21,464 bases of DNA from Chloroflexota bacterium (GCA_024232355.1 JAAEPW010001128.1:1-21464), one strand, 5' to 3'. Counted from the first letter of the stretch, positions 1 to 8,787 are shown. Made by a program: numbers and translations. Notes: generated by a model not told the origin, from the sequence alone.

Positions 1-132
1 TCAAGGGTGAAGAGCGAATCGTCCCTTGACCTGAACGAACACCTGGCTACCATGGAACAGCATCTGGTCCCAGCCGACGAACTGAGCATTTTCCTCCCTA
101 AATTAGTGCCCGAGTTGTGTCAAAGTCATTGA
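1..132 (+). CDS. C-terminal end of an unidentified protein (partial)
   Basis: Frame 1 is open from the window edge to a TGA at 130-132 and encodes 43 residues ending ELSIFLPKLVPELCQSH. The composition (balanced charged and hydrophobic residues, LNEHLATMEQHLVPADEL) looks like real coding sequence. It is too short to assign a family. An 8-bp hairpin (arms 116-123 and 129-136) overlaps the stop codon but has no following T-run. It is the only candidate for the gene entering from the left. It could also be a chance open stretch. Confidence 0.4.
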   Translation, partial: SRVKSESSLDLNEHLATMEQHLVPADELSIFLPKLVPELCQSH

Positions 133-550
133 CACATACCAAGTCCTTCATCTCCTGTTCAACGAAATGACACACCGCGATAGGAAAACCAGGCTTTGAT
201 CTCGTGTTCTTGCAATCAGTGCCACTGGCCCCTGTCCTCTGCAAATGCCAGGATCAGTCCTTTGGTCAATGAGTGCCCCTCCCCTTACTAGCCTATGTCT
301 GGTAAGGCCCGTGCATTATGGCTGGCATCTCTATTACTCTTCCACCGACGCTGTGGGTTTCCATCGTCGCTTCTTGCAACATCTTCCGCATAGCGACCTC
401 TGGCTTACTCTCAGTGACCAAGTTGATTGCGGTCACAGTGGAGCGAGGCATTGCCGCAAGTATGCTCGTCGGCCAAGTCCCATGGGTGTACCGAGATGAC
501 ATTGTCGCATTGTTGTGCTCTACGCGCAATGCCTTGCCCCTACACATCGG
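133..550. other. intergenic region without a supportable gene
   Basis: About 420 bases between the left partial gene and the end of the minus-strand operon. Three overlapping ORFs of 78 to 84 codons exist on both strands. None has a convincing ribosome binding site or a recognisable motif, and they are mutually overlapping, so I call none of them. I see no clear intrinsic terminator for either flanking transcript. Confidence 0.5.
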
Positions 551-1474
551 CTAACTGCTTTTCCGCATCTCCCACAAAAACCGCTCTTGCAAAGCCATAA
601 CCAATTTCTCGGCCCGCTCCAGGTCTGGCTCCTCCGGCAGTGATGACGTCTTTTCCAACACTGCCAACCGCCCTTCATACTCGGAGGCCAATGCCAACAC
701 CTCCTCGTATCCGAGCGCACCCTCTCGCACTGCACGCAGCCACTCTTGGTCCGGGCGATAGACGTGGACCTCACCGGTCTCTAAAATCTCCATCCCCATC
801 CGCAGCAGTCGCAATAGGTGCATCGCGTGCTTGGTGTCGTAACCATAGCGACGTTCCAACTCGGCCCGGTCGGGGTTCCGGTTGCGCCGCCACTCTTGGT
901 AATGGTTCCAATGCTTGAGCGCGTCCCTGTAGGCTCTTTCAGCATCGTGGTCCGGGAACTTGAAGCGTCCGTCCACGGCTCGCCCACCGAACTCTTGTTG
1001 CGCTGGTTGGTGGTCTGGCGGGTCTACCAACCAGCGGTGATGTCTCTCTATCCGTCGCAACTGGCTGATGGCGTACCCGCTAAAGGTCTGGCCCGCTTTA
1101 CGGGTCAGGAACAGGTATCGGTGCTCTCGCAATTGCTGCCCATAATCATTGATGAATATGATGTGCTCTGGCATAGTGTAGAGCGCCTCAATGATGTTCG
1201 GGTTGCACTTGAGGGCCAGCCGCACAAACTTGACCAGCGCATAGACAACAATATCCTGCGTTGGAGTATGATCCACGTGCTGCTCGAACGACGCCAAACC
1301 CAGCAGATGACGGCGCGACGGAATGCACACGCCGCACGTGTCTAGGTCGCTGACCTCCGTGCTCAGGCCGTATGCCTGGCTGCCGATGATGACCTGGTAG
1401 ATCAAGTTGGTCTCCCAGAACGGTCTCGTTTCAGCCACGATCGTATTCCAATCGTACCCGCACCAAGAAATCAT
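551..1474 (-). CDS. RlaP/COG3541-type nucleotidyltransferase, copy 1 (last gene of operon)
   Basis: A polymerase-beta-fold nucleotidyltransferase of 307 residues, resembling the COG3541/YcgL group (Pfam RlaP, RNA-repair-associated). The metal and nucleotide site is visible: GSQAYGL at residues 31-37, then SDLDTCGV with the DxD pair D43/D45, and a third carboxylate D74 in DIVVY. The rest is mostly helical and charged, with the family-like stretch KFVRLALKCNPNIIEALY. The substrate is unknown; RNA-end or nucleotide modification is inferred from the family. The ATG at 1474 lies 44 nt inside the upstream gene. An in-frame GTG at 1438 would shorten the overlap to 8 nt and has a GGA at suitable distance, so the start is unsettled. 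It is probably co-translated with the preceding paralogue. Confidence 0.82.
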   Translation of the reverse strand: MISWCGYDWNTIVAETRPFWETNLIYQVIIGSQAYGLSTEVSDLDTCGVCIPSRRHLLGLASFEQHVDHTPTQDIVVYALVKFVRLALKCNPNIIEALYTMPEHIIFINDYGQQLREHRYLFLTRKAGQTFSGYAISQLRRIERHHRWLVDPPDHQPAQQEFGGRAVDGRFKFPDHDAERAYRDALKHWNHYQEWRRNRNPDRAELERRYGYDTKHAMHLLRLLRMGMEILETGEVHVYRPDQEWLRAVREGALGYEEVLALASEYEGRLAVLEKTSSLPEEPDLERAEKLVMALQERFLWEMRKSS

Positions 1475-2201
1475 TCAGTGCATCCCGATTTGATGGTGTA
1501 TCCGGCAGCGTGGTTTCGGCAAAAGCAGTTTCAAGTTGCGCTTGTAACTGGACGATGGCATCCTGGTACGTCGACATCTCTGTCTCGTCGAGTGCGGCGC
1601 GCTCCTTGACCTTTTGGGCGATCAAGTCGGGGATGAACGGCAGGCGAAACGTCTCATTCAGATGAATGAGATTTGCTTCCACCTCACCCGTCTGCAAAAG
1701 CCAAATGCCGGTGAGCAGTACGCGGAACACGTACAGCAACGTCTTTACCCGGCGCGGTGATTCTTGCTCGAACATTTTGATCTGGTTAAAGGAAAACCCC
1801 TTGTAATGGTGATAGACGTGGCGGATGATCGCGCCACCTGCCAATGCCCGCAACTCTTCAAATGCCGCCCCACCCTGTACCACCAAGGGGGAATAGAGCT
1901 GTTCCAACACATAGCCATTCTTTTTGAGCAAAAGGGTCAAAAATTTGCGGACGTCGTGGGCGACTATGTCCATCTCACGTCCGTCACGTTCAAACTGTTG
2001 TGAGACAGTCCCCTCTGGTGCGTCCAGGCCGAGCACAGCACGCAGCGGCAGGACGTACGCGCCACGCAGATCCACGTCGCTATCGGGTGAGGGAAAACCA
2101 TATAGGTGAGCGCCACTGATCGTGACAAATAGTGGTGGATAAGGCAAAGCTTGCACGACGGGTTGCAGCGTCGTTGGATCAAATTTATCGAATGTCTTCA
2201 T
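1431..2201 (-). CDS. RlaP/COG3541-type nucleotidyltransferase, copy 2 (Ser-to-Ala in the GS motif)
   Basis: A second, divergent member of the same polymerase-beta-like family, 256 residues from the ATG at 2201. I prefer this start to one 45 nt upstream because AAAGGA lies 8 nt before it. The catalytic region reads ISGAHLYGF then DSDVDLRGAYV: DxD is D42/D44, and D78 in DIVAHDVRKF is the probable third carboxylate. The usual Gly-Ser of the motif is Gly-Ala (G30-A31), a possible sign of altered activity. The second half contains the family-like HHYKGFSFNQIKMF and a helical LLTGIWLLQTGE segment. It follows the oxoprolinase gene by 31 nt and overlaps the next NTase gene. The function of the pair is unknown; a heteromeric or RNA-repair role is inference. 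Confidence 0.82.
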   Translation of the reverse strand: MKTFDKFDPTTLQPVVQALPYPPLFVTISGAHLYGFPSPDSDVDLRGAYVLPLRAVLGLDAPEGTVSQQFERDGREMDIVAHDVRKFLTLLLKKNGYVLEQLYSPLVVQGGAAFEELRALAGGAIIRHVYHHYKGFSFNQIKMFEQESPRRVKTLLYVFRVLLTGIWLLQTGEVEANLIHLNETFRLPFIPDLIAQKVKERAALDETEMSTYQDAIVQLQAQLETAFAETTLPDTPSNRDALNDFLVRVRLEYDRG

Positions 2202-2232
2202 TTCCTCAATCCTTTCATCTAAACAGGCCACG

Positions 2233-3906
2233 CTAAACTTTATCAAGATCCGCTATCGTCCGGCGATACCGGATCTGTGCATCCTCGACAGAGGTTTCCC
2301 TAAAGCGAACGTTGCCTTGACCAGGTAGGCATTGGGCCAGCAAAGGCACATCAGCACTGGTCACCACGGCGATCTTGGGATAGCCTCCCGCAGTCTGGCG
2401 ATCGGCCATCATGACAATGGGTTGCCGGTCAGCGGGTACCTGGACAGACCCCAACGCAATGCCATCAGAAACAATATCGGCTGAGCCTTGGTGCGCGATG
2501 GTCGGTCCCTGCAAACGATACCCCATACGATCAGCCGTGAGGCTGACCTGGTACTCGCTGCCGAGAAAAATCCGCACGCCCTCCTCGGTAAAGGCACCGG
2601 CCTGGGGACCGAGAATCACCTCCACCGTAGGCTGATCGTCGTAGGAAGGTAAAAAACCGCTCGGTAGTTGGCGGGCGGCCCGTGTTGGCAGGTGCCAATC
2701 CACCGGGGCTATGGGCAACAGGTCTCCGGCTTGCAGCGCCCGTCCCTCCAGACCGCCAAAGCCCCCTCGCAGGTAGGTGGCCCGGGAACCCATCACCACA
2801 GGGACGTTGATCCCTCCAGCCACCGCCAGGTAGGCCCAGCATCCGCTCCGCTGACCGTCGAACTCGATTCGCCACCCCCGCCGGACGAACGCCGACACCC
2901 AGTTGGGAATGGGCCAGCCGTTCACCCGCAGGCCCAGGTCGGCCCCACACACAGAAATGAGACAATTGACGGTGGCTCTCAGCGTCGGCCCGACGGCGGT
3001 GATCTCCAGGCCCGCTGCTTCCGGTGGATTACCCACCAGGGTGTTAGCCGCTCGCAATGCAAACGTGTCCATCGCTCCCGCTACCGGAACCCCAAACCGT
3101 TCGTAGCCACGCCGCCCCAGGTCTTGCACAGTGGTCAACAGCCCTGGTTGGGTCACCTCCAAGCCAGGGACATCAAGGCTGGTCGTGACTACGGATGGTT
3201 GCTCCTCGCCCCCCCATTCCTGTTTCCAGACCTCGGCAAAGCGTTCGGGCGTAATGGGGACAAAACGCACACGGTCGCCGGGATGGAGCAAGGTTGGCGG
3301 ATCGCGTTGGGGATCAAAAAGGCGCAGCGGGGTCCGGCCAACAAGCTGCCAACCGCCGGGAGTCGCAATCGGATAGATGCCGGTCTGCTCGCCAGCGATA
3401 CCCACCGACCCAACCGGTACCAGCGTGCGAGGGGTGGAGAGGCGTGGCGTGGCGATGGCCTGAGGCAGACCACCCATGTAGGCAAAACCCGGAGAGAATC
3501 CCAACATATAGACCGGGTAGAGCGTTGAAGAATGAAGCTGAACCACCTCATTCTGGCTCAGGCTATTGTGCCGGGCCACAAACTCGATGTCAGCGCCAAA
3601 CTCGTCACCGTAGCAGACAGGGATATCTACTACTCGCGGTTCTGGTCGAGCGCAGGATTTGACTCGGGACAAAGTCTCCTCGGCAAAGGCAGTGACATCG
3701 GAAAAAGAAAGACGCAGAGGATCATAATGCAAGAGTAAAGAGCGATAGGTAGGCACAGCCTCACCTATGCCAGCCAGCGGGCGTTCCCTCAAGTTCACTG
3801 CCAGGCCGTGAACTTGAGCATTGATGACCAGGTCAATCTCGTCGCCAAATTCGATCAAGAGAGCCGAGTCGCCGACCGGTAAAAGACGTGGAGGATCGTA
3901 GCGCAT
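2233..3906 (-). CDS. pxpBC: 5-oxoprolinase subunits B and C fused (PxpB-PxpC, KipI-KipA type)
   Basis: ATP-dependent 5-oxoprolinase converts pyroglutamate to glutamate and needs PxpA, PxpB and PxpC. Here B and C are one 557-residue chain. Residues 1 to about 235 match PxpB (allophanate hydrolase subunit 1 family), with GFSPGFAYMGGLP at 136-148 and GSVGIAGEQTGIYP from 166. Residues from about 245 match PxpC, with QPGLLTTVQDLGRRGYERFG from 253 and the downstream CGADLGLRVNG. The ATG directly abuts the TAG of pxpA (zero spacing), with GGGGGA 5 nt before the start, so translation is likely coupled. Fusions of B and C are known in several bacteria. The order A then BC supports assignment as a working oxoprolinase, although urea-amidolyase relatives share these domains. 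Confidence 0.93.
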   Translation of the reverse strand: MRYDPPRLLPVGDSALLIEFGDEIDLVINAQVHGLAVNLRERPLAGIGEAVPTYRSLLLHYDPLRLSFSDVTAFAEETLSRVKSCARPEPRVVDIPVCYGDEFGADIEFVARHNSLSQNEVVQLHSSTLYPVYMLGFSPGFAYMGGLPQAIATPRLSTPRTLVPVGSVGIAGEQTGIYPIATPGGWQLVGRTPLRLFDPQRDPPTLLHPGDRVRFVPITPERFAEVWKQEWGGEEQPSVVTTSLDVPGLEVTQPGLLTTVQDLGRRGYERFGVPVAGAMDTFALRAANTLVGNPPEAAGLEITAVGPTLRATVNCLISVCGADLGLRVNGWPIPNWVSAFVRRGWRIEFDGQRSGCWAYLAVAGGINVPVVMGSRATYLRGGFGGLEGRALQAGDLLPIAPVDWHLPTRAARQLPSGFLPSYDDQPTVEVILGPQAGAFTEEGVRIFLGSEYQVSLTADRMGYRLQGPTIAHQGSADIVSDGIALGSVQVPADRQPIVMMADRQTAGGYPKIAVVTSADVPLLAQCLPGQGNVRFRETSVEDAQIRYRRTIADLDKV

Positions 3907-4680
3907 CTAGTCCCCCGGCACAAAGCTGGTCATCGGTGCCACGTCCACCCCGGCTGACGTGAGAGCCTGACGGATCGACTGGGCAATGGACAGGGCCGTG
4001 GGCGTGTCGCCGTGCAGGCAGATGGTCTCGGCCTGTACCGGCACCTCTTTGCCGGTATATGCTATCACTATCCCATCTCGGGCAATGCGCACAGCCTGTT
4101 CGGCGGCTTGGGCGGGATCATGCAGCACAGCACCTGGCAGCTTGCGAGAGCGCAGAGAGCCATCAACCTCATAGGCCCGGTCGGCAAAGGCCTCGCGGGC
4201 CACCGGCAAGCCTGCCTCCAGCCCGGCCTCGACCAGCAGGGAATTGGACAGACCCACCAAGATCAACTGGCGGCTAAAACGAGCCACCGCTCGGGCAATG
4301 GCCTCGGCCAGCGAGCGATCTTTGGCCGCCAGGTTGTACAGCGCCCCGTGGGGCTTGACGTGAACCAGGTCAGCCCCGGCGGCTTGAGCAAAAGCAGCCA
4401 GAGCGCCAATCTGATAGAGCACAAAAACCTCGACCTCATCAGGAGCAAGCTGCATCCCCCGGCGGCCAAAGCCTTGCAAATCGGGAAAACCTGGATGGGC
4501 ACCGACCCCCACGCCGTGCTCACTCGCCAGATTCACCGTGCGTTCCATAACCAAGGGATCGCCAGCGTGAAGGCCGCAGGCGATGTTGGCCGAGGTGATC
4601 AAAGGCATCAGTGCCGCGTCGTCACCGATACCGTATCTGCCAAAACTCTCCCCCATGTCACAATTCAGGTCAATTTTCAT
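3907..4680 (-). CDS. pxpA: 5-oxoprolinase subunit A (PxpA, LamB/YcsF family)
   Basis: A 257-residue cytosolic protein of the LamB/YcsF family, the A subunit of bacterial 5-oxoprolinase. Diagnostic stretches are the N-terminal MKIDLNCDMGESFG, SANIACGLHAGDP, GAHPGFPDLQGFGRR, HVKPHGALYN and the C-terminal ICLHGDTP. Length is typical of the family. I take the ATG at 4680, not the TTG one codon earlier, because AGGAGG lies 5 nt upstream of the ATG. The stop touches the start of pxpBC. Together the two genes give the complete A, B and C set for scavenging pyroglutamate, a product of glutamine and glutathione breakdown. The gene follows a membrane protein gene by 38 nt within the same operon. Confidence 0.96.
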   Translation of the reverse strand: MKIDLNCDMGESFGRYGIGDDAALMPLITSANIACGLHAGDPLVMERTVNLASEHGVGVGAHPGFPDLQGFGRRGMQLAPDEVEVFVLYQIGALAAFAQAAGADLVHVKPHGALYNLAAKDRSLAEAIARAVARFSRQLILVGLSNSLLVEAGLEAGLPVAREAFADRAYEVDGSLRSRKLPGAVLHDPAQAAEQAVRIARDGIVIAYTGKEVPVQAETICLHGDTPTALSIAQSIRQALTSAGVDVAPMTSFVPGD

Positions 4681-4718
4681 CAAAACCTCCTACAAGGCTG
4701 TGCTACAGATTCCCGAAC

Positions 4719-5516
4719 TCAGGCCAATCTACGCCATCCACCCAGAAAGCTGAACCAGAAGAGAAAAGCATAAACCAGCACCAAAACCATCAAGCCCGCT
4801 CGTGCTATCCAGAACGGACGACCGATTTTTATACCTGCTTCCACGCTCTCTTCCCCGTCAAGCATTGCTCTGAACGCTACGCCAAACACGATCAGGTTGA
4901 CAATGATATCCACCGCGCTTTCTGTCACACTGATCCCCGCAAAACTCGCCACGCCGAGCGCCACGAAACTCTCCAGGCTGCCCAAGATGCCTGCATCGGC
5001 ACCTTTTGCCACGACGTTTGCCACGACGAACGCCACACCTTCTGCTATGCAAACACAGACCATCACGGCAAACGCCGTATGCTTGGACAGAGCGTCGGCT
5101 ATACCTATCGGCACACCGACCGCCACGCAAAATATCACTGCCAACATCAGGCCAAGCACCGCCACTCCCGTCGTGCCAAGAGGCGCAATATCTACCATGC
5201 CATCGGCTATGTCGACATTGCCCAACCATCCGGTAAGCGTCCAGGCAAGACCAAGGGCCAAAAGGCATCCCAAATAAAAGCCGATCGGAAACGCCTCCGC
5301 GTCACGGGGCAGGATACCCAGTCCCAGGGCCAAGGTAGGAATTACCAGAGGTAGCCAGATCAACGTGCTGGACAGCCATCTGCCCACTCGCCGCTCGTCT
5401 GTTACGTCAAACCTATCCCGGTATGCGTTCAATCGTTGCGGCGTCACTAATATCCAACACAGTAAACGCAAGTGATCCACTGGATTGCTAGGAGAAAGAC
5501 GCTGCAATTGCTTCAT
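4719..5516 (-). CDS. uncharacterised polytopic membrane protein
   Basis: 265 residues, not recognised. The N-terminal 45 residues are soluble and charged (DHLRLLCWILVTPQRLNAYRDRFDVTDERRVGRWL). They are followed by about six or seven hydrophobic segments, roughly at 49-67, 77-97, 113-137, 145-167, 178-196, 204-218 and 240-262. The middle is strikingly rich in Ala, Val and Gly with few charges. No transporter signature or catalytic motif is visible. The ATG overlaps the TGA of the upstream hydrolase by 4 nt, so the two are probably translated together. Membrane anchoring or transport linked to the operon is only a guess. Confidence 0.8.
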   Translation of the reverse strand: MKQLQRLSPSNPVDHLRLLCWILVTPQRLNAYRDRFDVTDERRVGRWLSSTLIWLPLVIPTLALGLGILPRDAEAFPIGFYLGCLLALGLAWTLTGWLGNVDIADGMVDIAPLGTTGVAVLGLMLAVIFCVAVGVPIGIADALSKHTAFAVMVCVCIAEGVAFVVANVVAKGADAGILGSLESFVALGVASFAGISVTESAVDIIVNLIVFGVAFRAMLDGEESVEAGIKIGRPFWIARAGLMVLVLVYAFLFWFSFLGGWRRLA

Positions 5517-6619
5517 AGGGACTCCTCTTGTTCGTGTTCCACAATCTGACGAATGGCATCAACGACCAGGTCTGGCTGGCAAAAATGGATGATGTGATCG
5601 CTCTCCTCGGCAACGACAAGGGTAGCATCAGGCAAGCTCTCGGCAAGTTCGACCTGGAGACGACGCCAGACTATTTCAAACTGCTGTTCCATCTCTGATG
5701 AAACAGTCTCATCACCCACAAGGCCACGGACCATAACAATGTATGGGACATTGGGGTCCGAGCCAGAACCCTGGATTTGCATAGTGCTCTCTTTAAAAGT
5801 AGCGAGTTCGTCCACCACGGTCTCATAGTACTGCGTGCGGTTGAACACCATAGCCAGGATTGTAGAGTCGAGTTCCGGCGGATAGTCCTCCAGGAACGTC
5901 AAAAATTCGGTACCCGCCAACTGCACAAAGATACGCATAGCGCCATGTCGTGACAGGAACGTCAGTGTACGAAACAGGAAAAGGCTCCCCTTGTCTAGGT
6001 CCGCCTGATACTCGTCGAGCGTTGGAGGAAACGCATCGTACAGGTGGTCTGGGCTGGCATCCACCAAAACGACCCCGGCAATCTCATCTGGGTGTTGAAT
6101 GGCATAGAGGCGAGAGTTCAGTCCACCAAAGGATTGGCCAACCAGTACGTAGGGCGGCGGCACCCCGGCGTTGGACAGCAATGTGTGCAGTTCGGCAGCG
6201 ACCTGGCGACTGTCACGTGGCATAGGGCCAGGATCGCTCCAAGCATATCCAGCGCGGTCATAGACACAAGCGCGAGCAAACTTGGCCACCTCTGGCTGGA
6301 CCCATACCCAATCCAGCGACCCACCACCCAGCCCAGAATCCATCACCACGGTCGGGGTGTCAGTGGAAGAAGGCTCGCCAGTACAGTGAATGTGCAGCCG
6401 ATGACCGCCCACGTCCACCAATTCGCCGGGAGGGGCGTACGTACGCAGATCACGCGCCTCACCGATAGATTGATAAGCCATCCCAACAACGGCCATCACC
6501 AAGCACGCTCCCAGGAACCCAAGCAGGACAACAAGAGGGCATCCCAGACAGCTAAACCCCAGGAGGAGCAGTCCCCGGCGGCAACTAGTTTGGTTTTTCG
6601 CGTTTGGCTTTTCACTCAC
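5513..6619 (-). CDS. membrane-anchored alpha/beta hydrolase
   Basis: A 368-residue alpha/beta-hydrolase-fold protein with a hydrophobic anchor at about residues 16-50 (LLLLGFSCLGCPLVVLLGFL), so the catalytic domain is probably extracytoplasmic. The nucleophile elbow is GQSFGG with Ser163. An Asp follows the next strand (VLVDASPD, D187), and the C-terminal SDHIIHFCQPDLVVDAI supplies the likely catalytic His342. The oxyanion region is VVMDSGLGGGSLDW. The substrate cannot be told; esters or lactones are typical. The start is a GTG 7 nt after the preceding stop, with an AGG rather far upstream. It overlaps the next gene by ATGA, indicating coupling. Confidence 0.85.
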   Translation of the reverse strand: MSEKPNAKNQTSCRRGLLLLGFSCLGCPLVVLLGFLGACLVMAVVGMAYQSIGEARDLRTYAPPGELVDVGGHRLHIHCTGEPSSTDTPTVVMDSGLGGGSLDWVWVQPEVAKFARACVYDRAGYAWSDPGPMPRDSRQVAAELHTLLSNAGVPPPYVLVGQSFGGLNSRLYAIQHPDEIAGVVLVDASPDHLYDAFPPTLDEYQADLDKGSLFLFRTLTFLSRHGAMRIFVQLAGTEFLTFLEDYPPELDSTILAMVFNRTQYYETVVDELATFKESTMQIQGSGSDPNVPYIVMVRGLVGDETVSSEMEQQFEIVWRRLQVELAESLPDATLVVAEESDHIIHFCQPDLVVDAIRQIVEHEQEESL

Positions 6620-6626
6620 TGAACGA

Positions 6627-8720
6627 TCAGCCTAAAATGATCCGCCCGTCCAATGCACGACATCCATCCCCCTCGTAAAAGACGCGCAGGGGGTTAATGT
6701 CCAGCTCTTGAATCTGGGGAAAATCGCACAACAGTTGCCCCAGCCGCAGAATCGCCTCGACCACCGCCTCGATATCGAATCGTTTTTCTCCCCGCGCGCC
6801 CATCAGGATCGGTGCCCCTCGCAACTCTTCGACCATCGACAACGCCTCGCGCCGCGAGATAGGCGCTACCCGCACTGAAACCTCTTCGAATATCTCGACA
6901 AATATCCCGCCCAGCCCAACCAACACGACCGGCCCGAACTGCTCGTCTTGGCGGCCGCCCAAGATCAACTCGCGCCCACCAATCGCCATCGGCTGAACCA
7001 ACACACCGTCGATCCTGACATCGGGATAGGCGCGGCGGATGCGCTCGATCATGTCCTCGAACGCCTCGATCACCGCCGGGCCGTTGCGCAGATTGAGCTG
7101 CACGCCGCCCACGTCCGACTTGTGAGAGATATGCTCCGAGATTACCTTCATCGCCACCGGATAGCCAATGTTCTCGGCCGCCGCCTGGGCCTCCTCGGCA
7201 GTGTTCGCCTGGAGGCTGCGAGCGATGGGAATGCCGTAATGTTCCAAAACTTTGACCGCTTCGTGCAGCAACAGGTCACGCTCTTCTGCAATCCCCGCCT
7301 GGATCAATCGTTCCACCGGCTCTTTTTCCACCGCAAAGACCGGTATCTCTTCCTCCGTCTGGACCTCGGCTACCTCCTGCGCGTGTTTGTAGCTCATTTC
7401 CAAAGCCCGAAAAGTCTCAACGATCTGGGTAAAGATCGGAAAATCGTACATCTTGCGCAATTGGCTGCTTTCCTCAGCCTCGGTTGAGACGTACAATGCT
7501 ATCGGTTTGTCGTACTGACGACACAACTCGCCCAAGCGTCCTACCAATTCCCGTGTCTCGTCACGTTCAGATTGGGTCAGCGAAGTAAGGAGAAATACCA
7601 CACCGTCCACGTTCTCCTGGCGCAGCGTTTGATCCACGATCTCGTAATAGACGTCCAGATCGAATAGATCGCCCAGGTCAAGCGGATTGGTCAGCTTGAT
7701 GACCGAGGCTCGGAACTGTTTTTCGATCTCGCGGATGAACGGCTCTGGAAACTCGGCCAGGTCAAAGCCCGAGACCTCGCAAGCATCAGCGGCGACAATG
7801 GCGTGACCACCAGAACGGGAGATAATGGCCAGATTGCAGCCACGCATTGGAGGCAGCCGCAACGTCTTCATATAGTTGGATAGCATTGTGGCATCGTGGA
7901 GCCGGGTGATGCCGCATTGGTGAAACGCCGCGTCCACCACCCGGTCGTCGCTCGACAACGAAGCGGTATGGGAAGCGGCGATGTTTTTGCCCAACTGCCC
8001 AATGTTCGATTTGAAAACGAGGATCGGTTTAGGCGACCGCCGGGCGATCTCCATCAATTGGCGTCCGTCGCGGATGCTCTCCAGGTACATAAAGATGATC
8101 TTTGTTCCCTCGTCCTCGATCATGTATTCCAACAATTCCTCAGCCGAGATATTGAGCATGTTCCCCGCCGAGACAAACTTGTTCAAGCCGATTCCCTCGT
8201 TCGCCATATGGTTCATCACGCTCAACCCCACGCCGCCGCTTTGAGTAATTATGGAAACATCACCTTTAGAAATGAACGGCTTGAGGCGGGGAAAAGGGAC
8301 ACTCAACCCACTCTCCATACTGATGACGCCGATGCAGTTCGGGCCAACAAACCGAATGCCATACTTGGCAGCCATTTCGGCCACCTCATTTTCAATCTGA
8401 CGCCCCTCATCACTATACTCACGAAAACCTGCCGTCTCGATAACGGCCCAACGGATGCCCTTCTGACCGCATTCCTCTAGCACCGACGGAACCGCTTTCG
8501 CCGGAACCAAAATGATGGCCAAATCCACGTGATCGGGAATGTCGAGCACCGACTTGTAGATTCGGCGTGTGGCAAAAATGCCGCCCCTTGGGCCAACGGC
8601 ATAGACGATTCCATCAAACCCAAAGTCGATCATGTTCAACACAATGTTTCGCCCCAGATTGTCGGGATTTGGCGAAACACCGACTACGGCCACGCTGTTG
8701 GGATAAAAAATCTCACGCAT
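6627..8720 (-). CDS. ADP-forming acyl-CoA synthetase, alpha-beta fusion (acetate-CoA ligase, ACD family)
   Basis: A 697-residue single-chain NDP-forming acyl-CoA synthetase that interconverts acyl-CoA plus ADP and Pi with the free acid, CoA and ATP. The order is CoA-binding Rossmann domain (VAVVGVSPNPDNLGRN, residues 10-25), succinyl-CoA-ligase-like domains with TQSGGVG at about 159-165, and the phosphohistidine loop AASHTASLSSDD with H251. An ATP-grasp beta part runs from about 475, including SHKSDVGGV with H533, the second histidine of the phosphate relay, and ELDINPL near the end. The acyl specificity is not deducible. ATG has AAGGAG 6 nt upstream. It is the first gene of the minus-strand operon and could recover ATP from acyl-CoAs made by the thiolase and dehydrogenase genes nearby (inference). 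Confidence 0.94.
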   Translation of the reverse strand: MREIFYPNSVAVVGVSPNPDNLGRNIVLNMIDFGFDGIVYAVGPRGGIFATRRIYKSVLDIPDHVDLAIILVPAKAVPSVLEECGQKGIRWAVIETAGFREYSDEGRQIENEVAEMAAKYGIRFVGPNCIGVISMESGLSVPFPRLKPFISKGDVSIITQSGGVGLSVMNHMANEGIGLNKFVSAGNMLNISAEELLEYMIEDEGTKIIFMYLESIRDGRQLMEIARRSPKPILVFKSNIGQLGKNIAASHTASLSSDDRVVDAAFHQCGITRLHDATMLSNYMKTLRLPPMRGCNLAIISRSGGHAIVAADACEVSGFDLAEFPEPFIREIEKQFRASVIKLTNPLDLGDLFDLDVYYEIVDQTLRQENVDGVVFLLTSLTQSERDETRELVGRLGELCRQYDKPIALYVSTEAEESSQLRKMYDFPIFTQIVETFRALEMSYKHAQEVAEVQTEEEIPVFAVEKEPVERLIQAGIAEERDLLLHEAVKVLEHYGIPIARSLQANTAEEAQAAAENIGYPVAMKVISEHISHKSDVGGVQLNLRNGPAVIEAFEDMIERIRRAYPDVRIDGVLVQPMAIGGRELILGGRQDEQFGPVVLVGLGGIFVEIFEEVSVRVAPISRREALSMVEELRGAPILMGARGEKRFDIEAVVEAILRLGQLLCDFPQIQELDINPLRVFYEGDGCRALDGRIILG

Positions 8721-8758
8721 TACTTGCTCCTTAAATTGTTTTTGTACCCTACCGGCTC

Positions 8759-8787
8759 ATTATAGCTCATTTGGTCAAGAATTCCAA
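8759..8787 (-). promoter_or_regulatory. promoter of the acyl-CoA synthetase/oxoprolinase operon
   Basis: On the minus strand TTGGAA (8787-8782) and TATAAT (8764-8759) are separated by 17 bp. This predicts a transcript start near 8752, about 32 nt before the ATG at 8720. Confidence 0.6.

Noticed and set aside
245..554. Three overlapping ORFs of 78-84 codons at the left end
   Set aside because: They occupy both strands of the same DNA, lack convincing Shine-Dalgarno motifs and show no recognisable domain.
2668..3528. 286-codon ORF on the + strand
   Set aside because: Fully antisense to the well-supported pxpBC gene, low-complexity Pro/His/Arg composition, no ribosome binding site or family motif.
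4012..5354. Two overlapping + strand ORFs of about 250 codons
   Set aside because: Antisense shadows of pxpA and the membrane protein gene; His/Gln/Arg-rich composition is typical of shadow frames.
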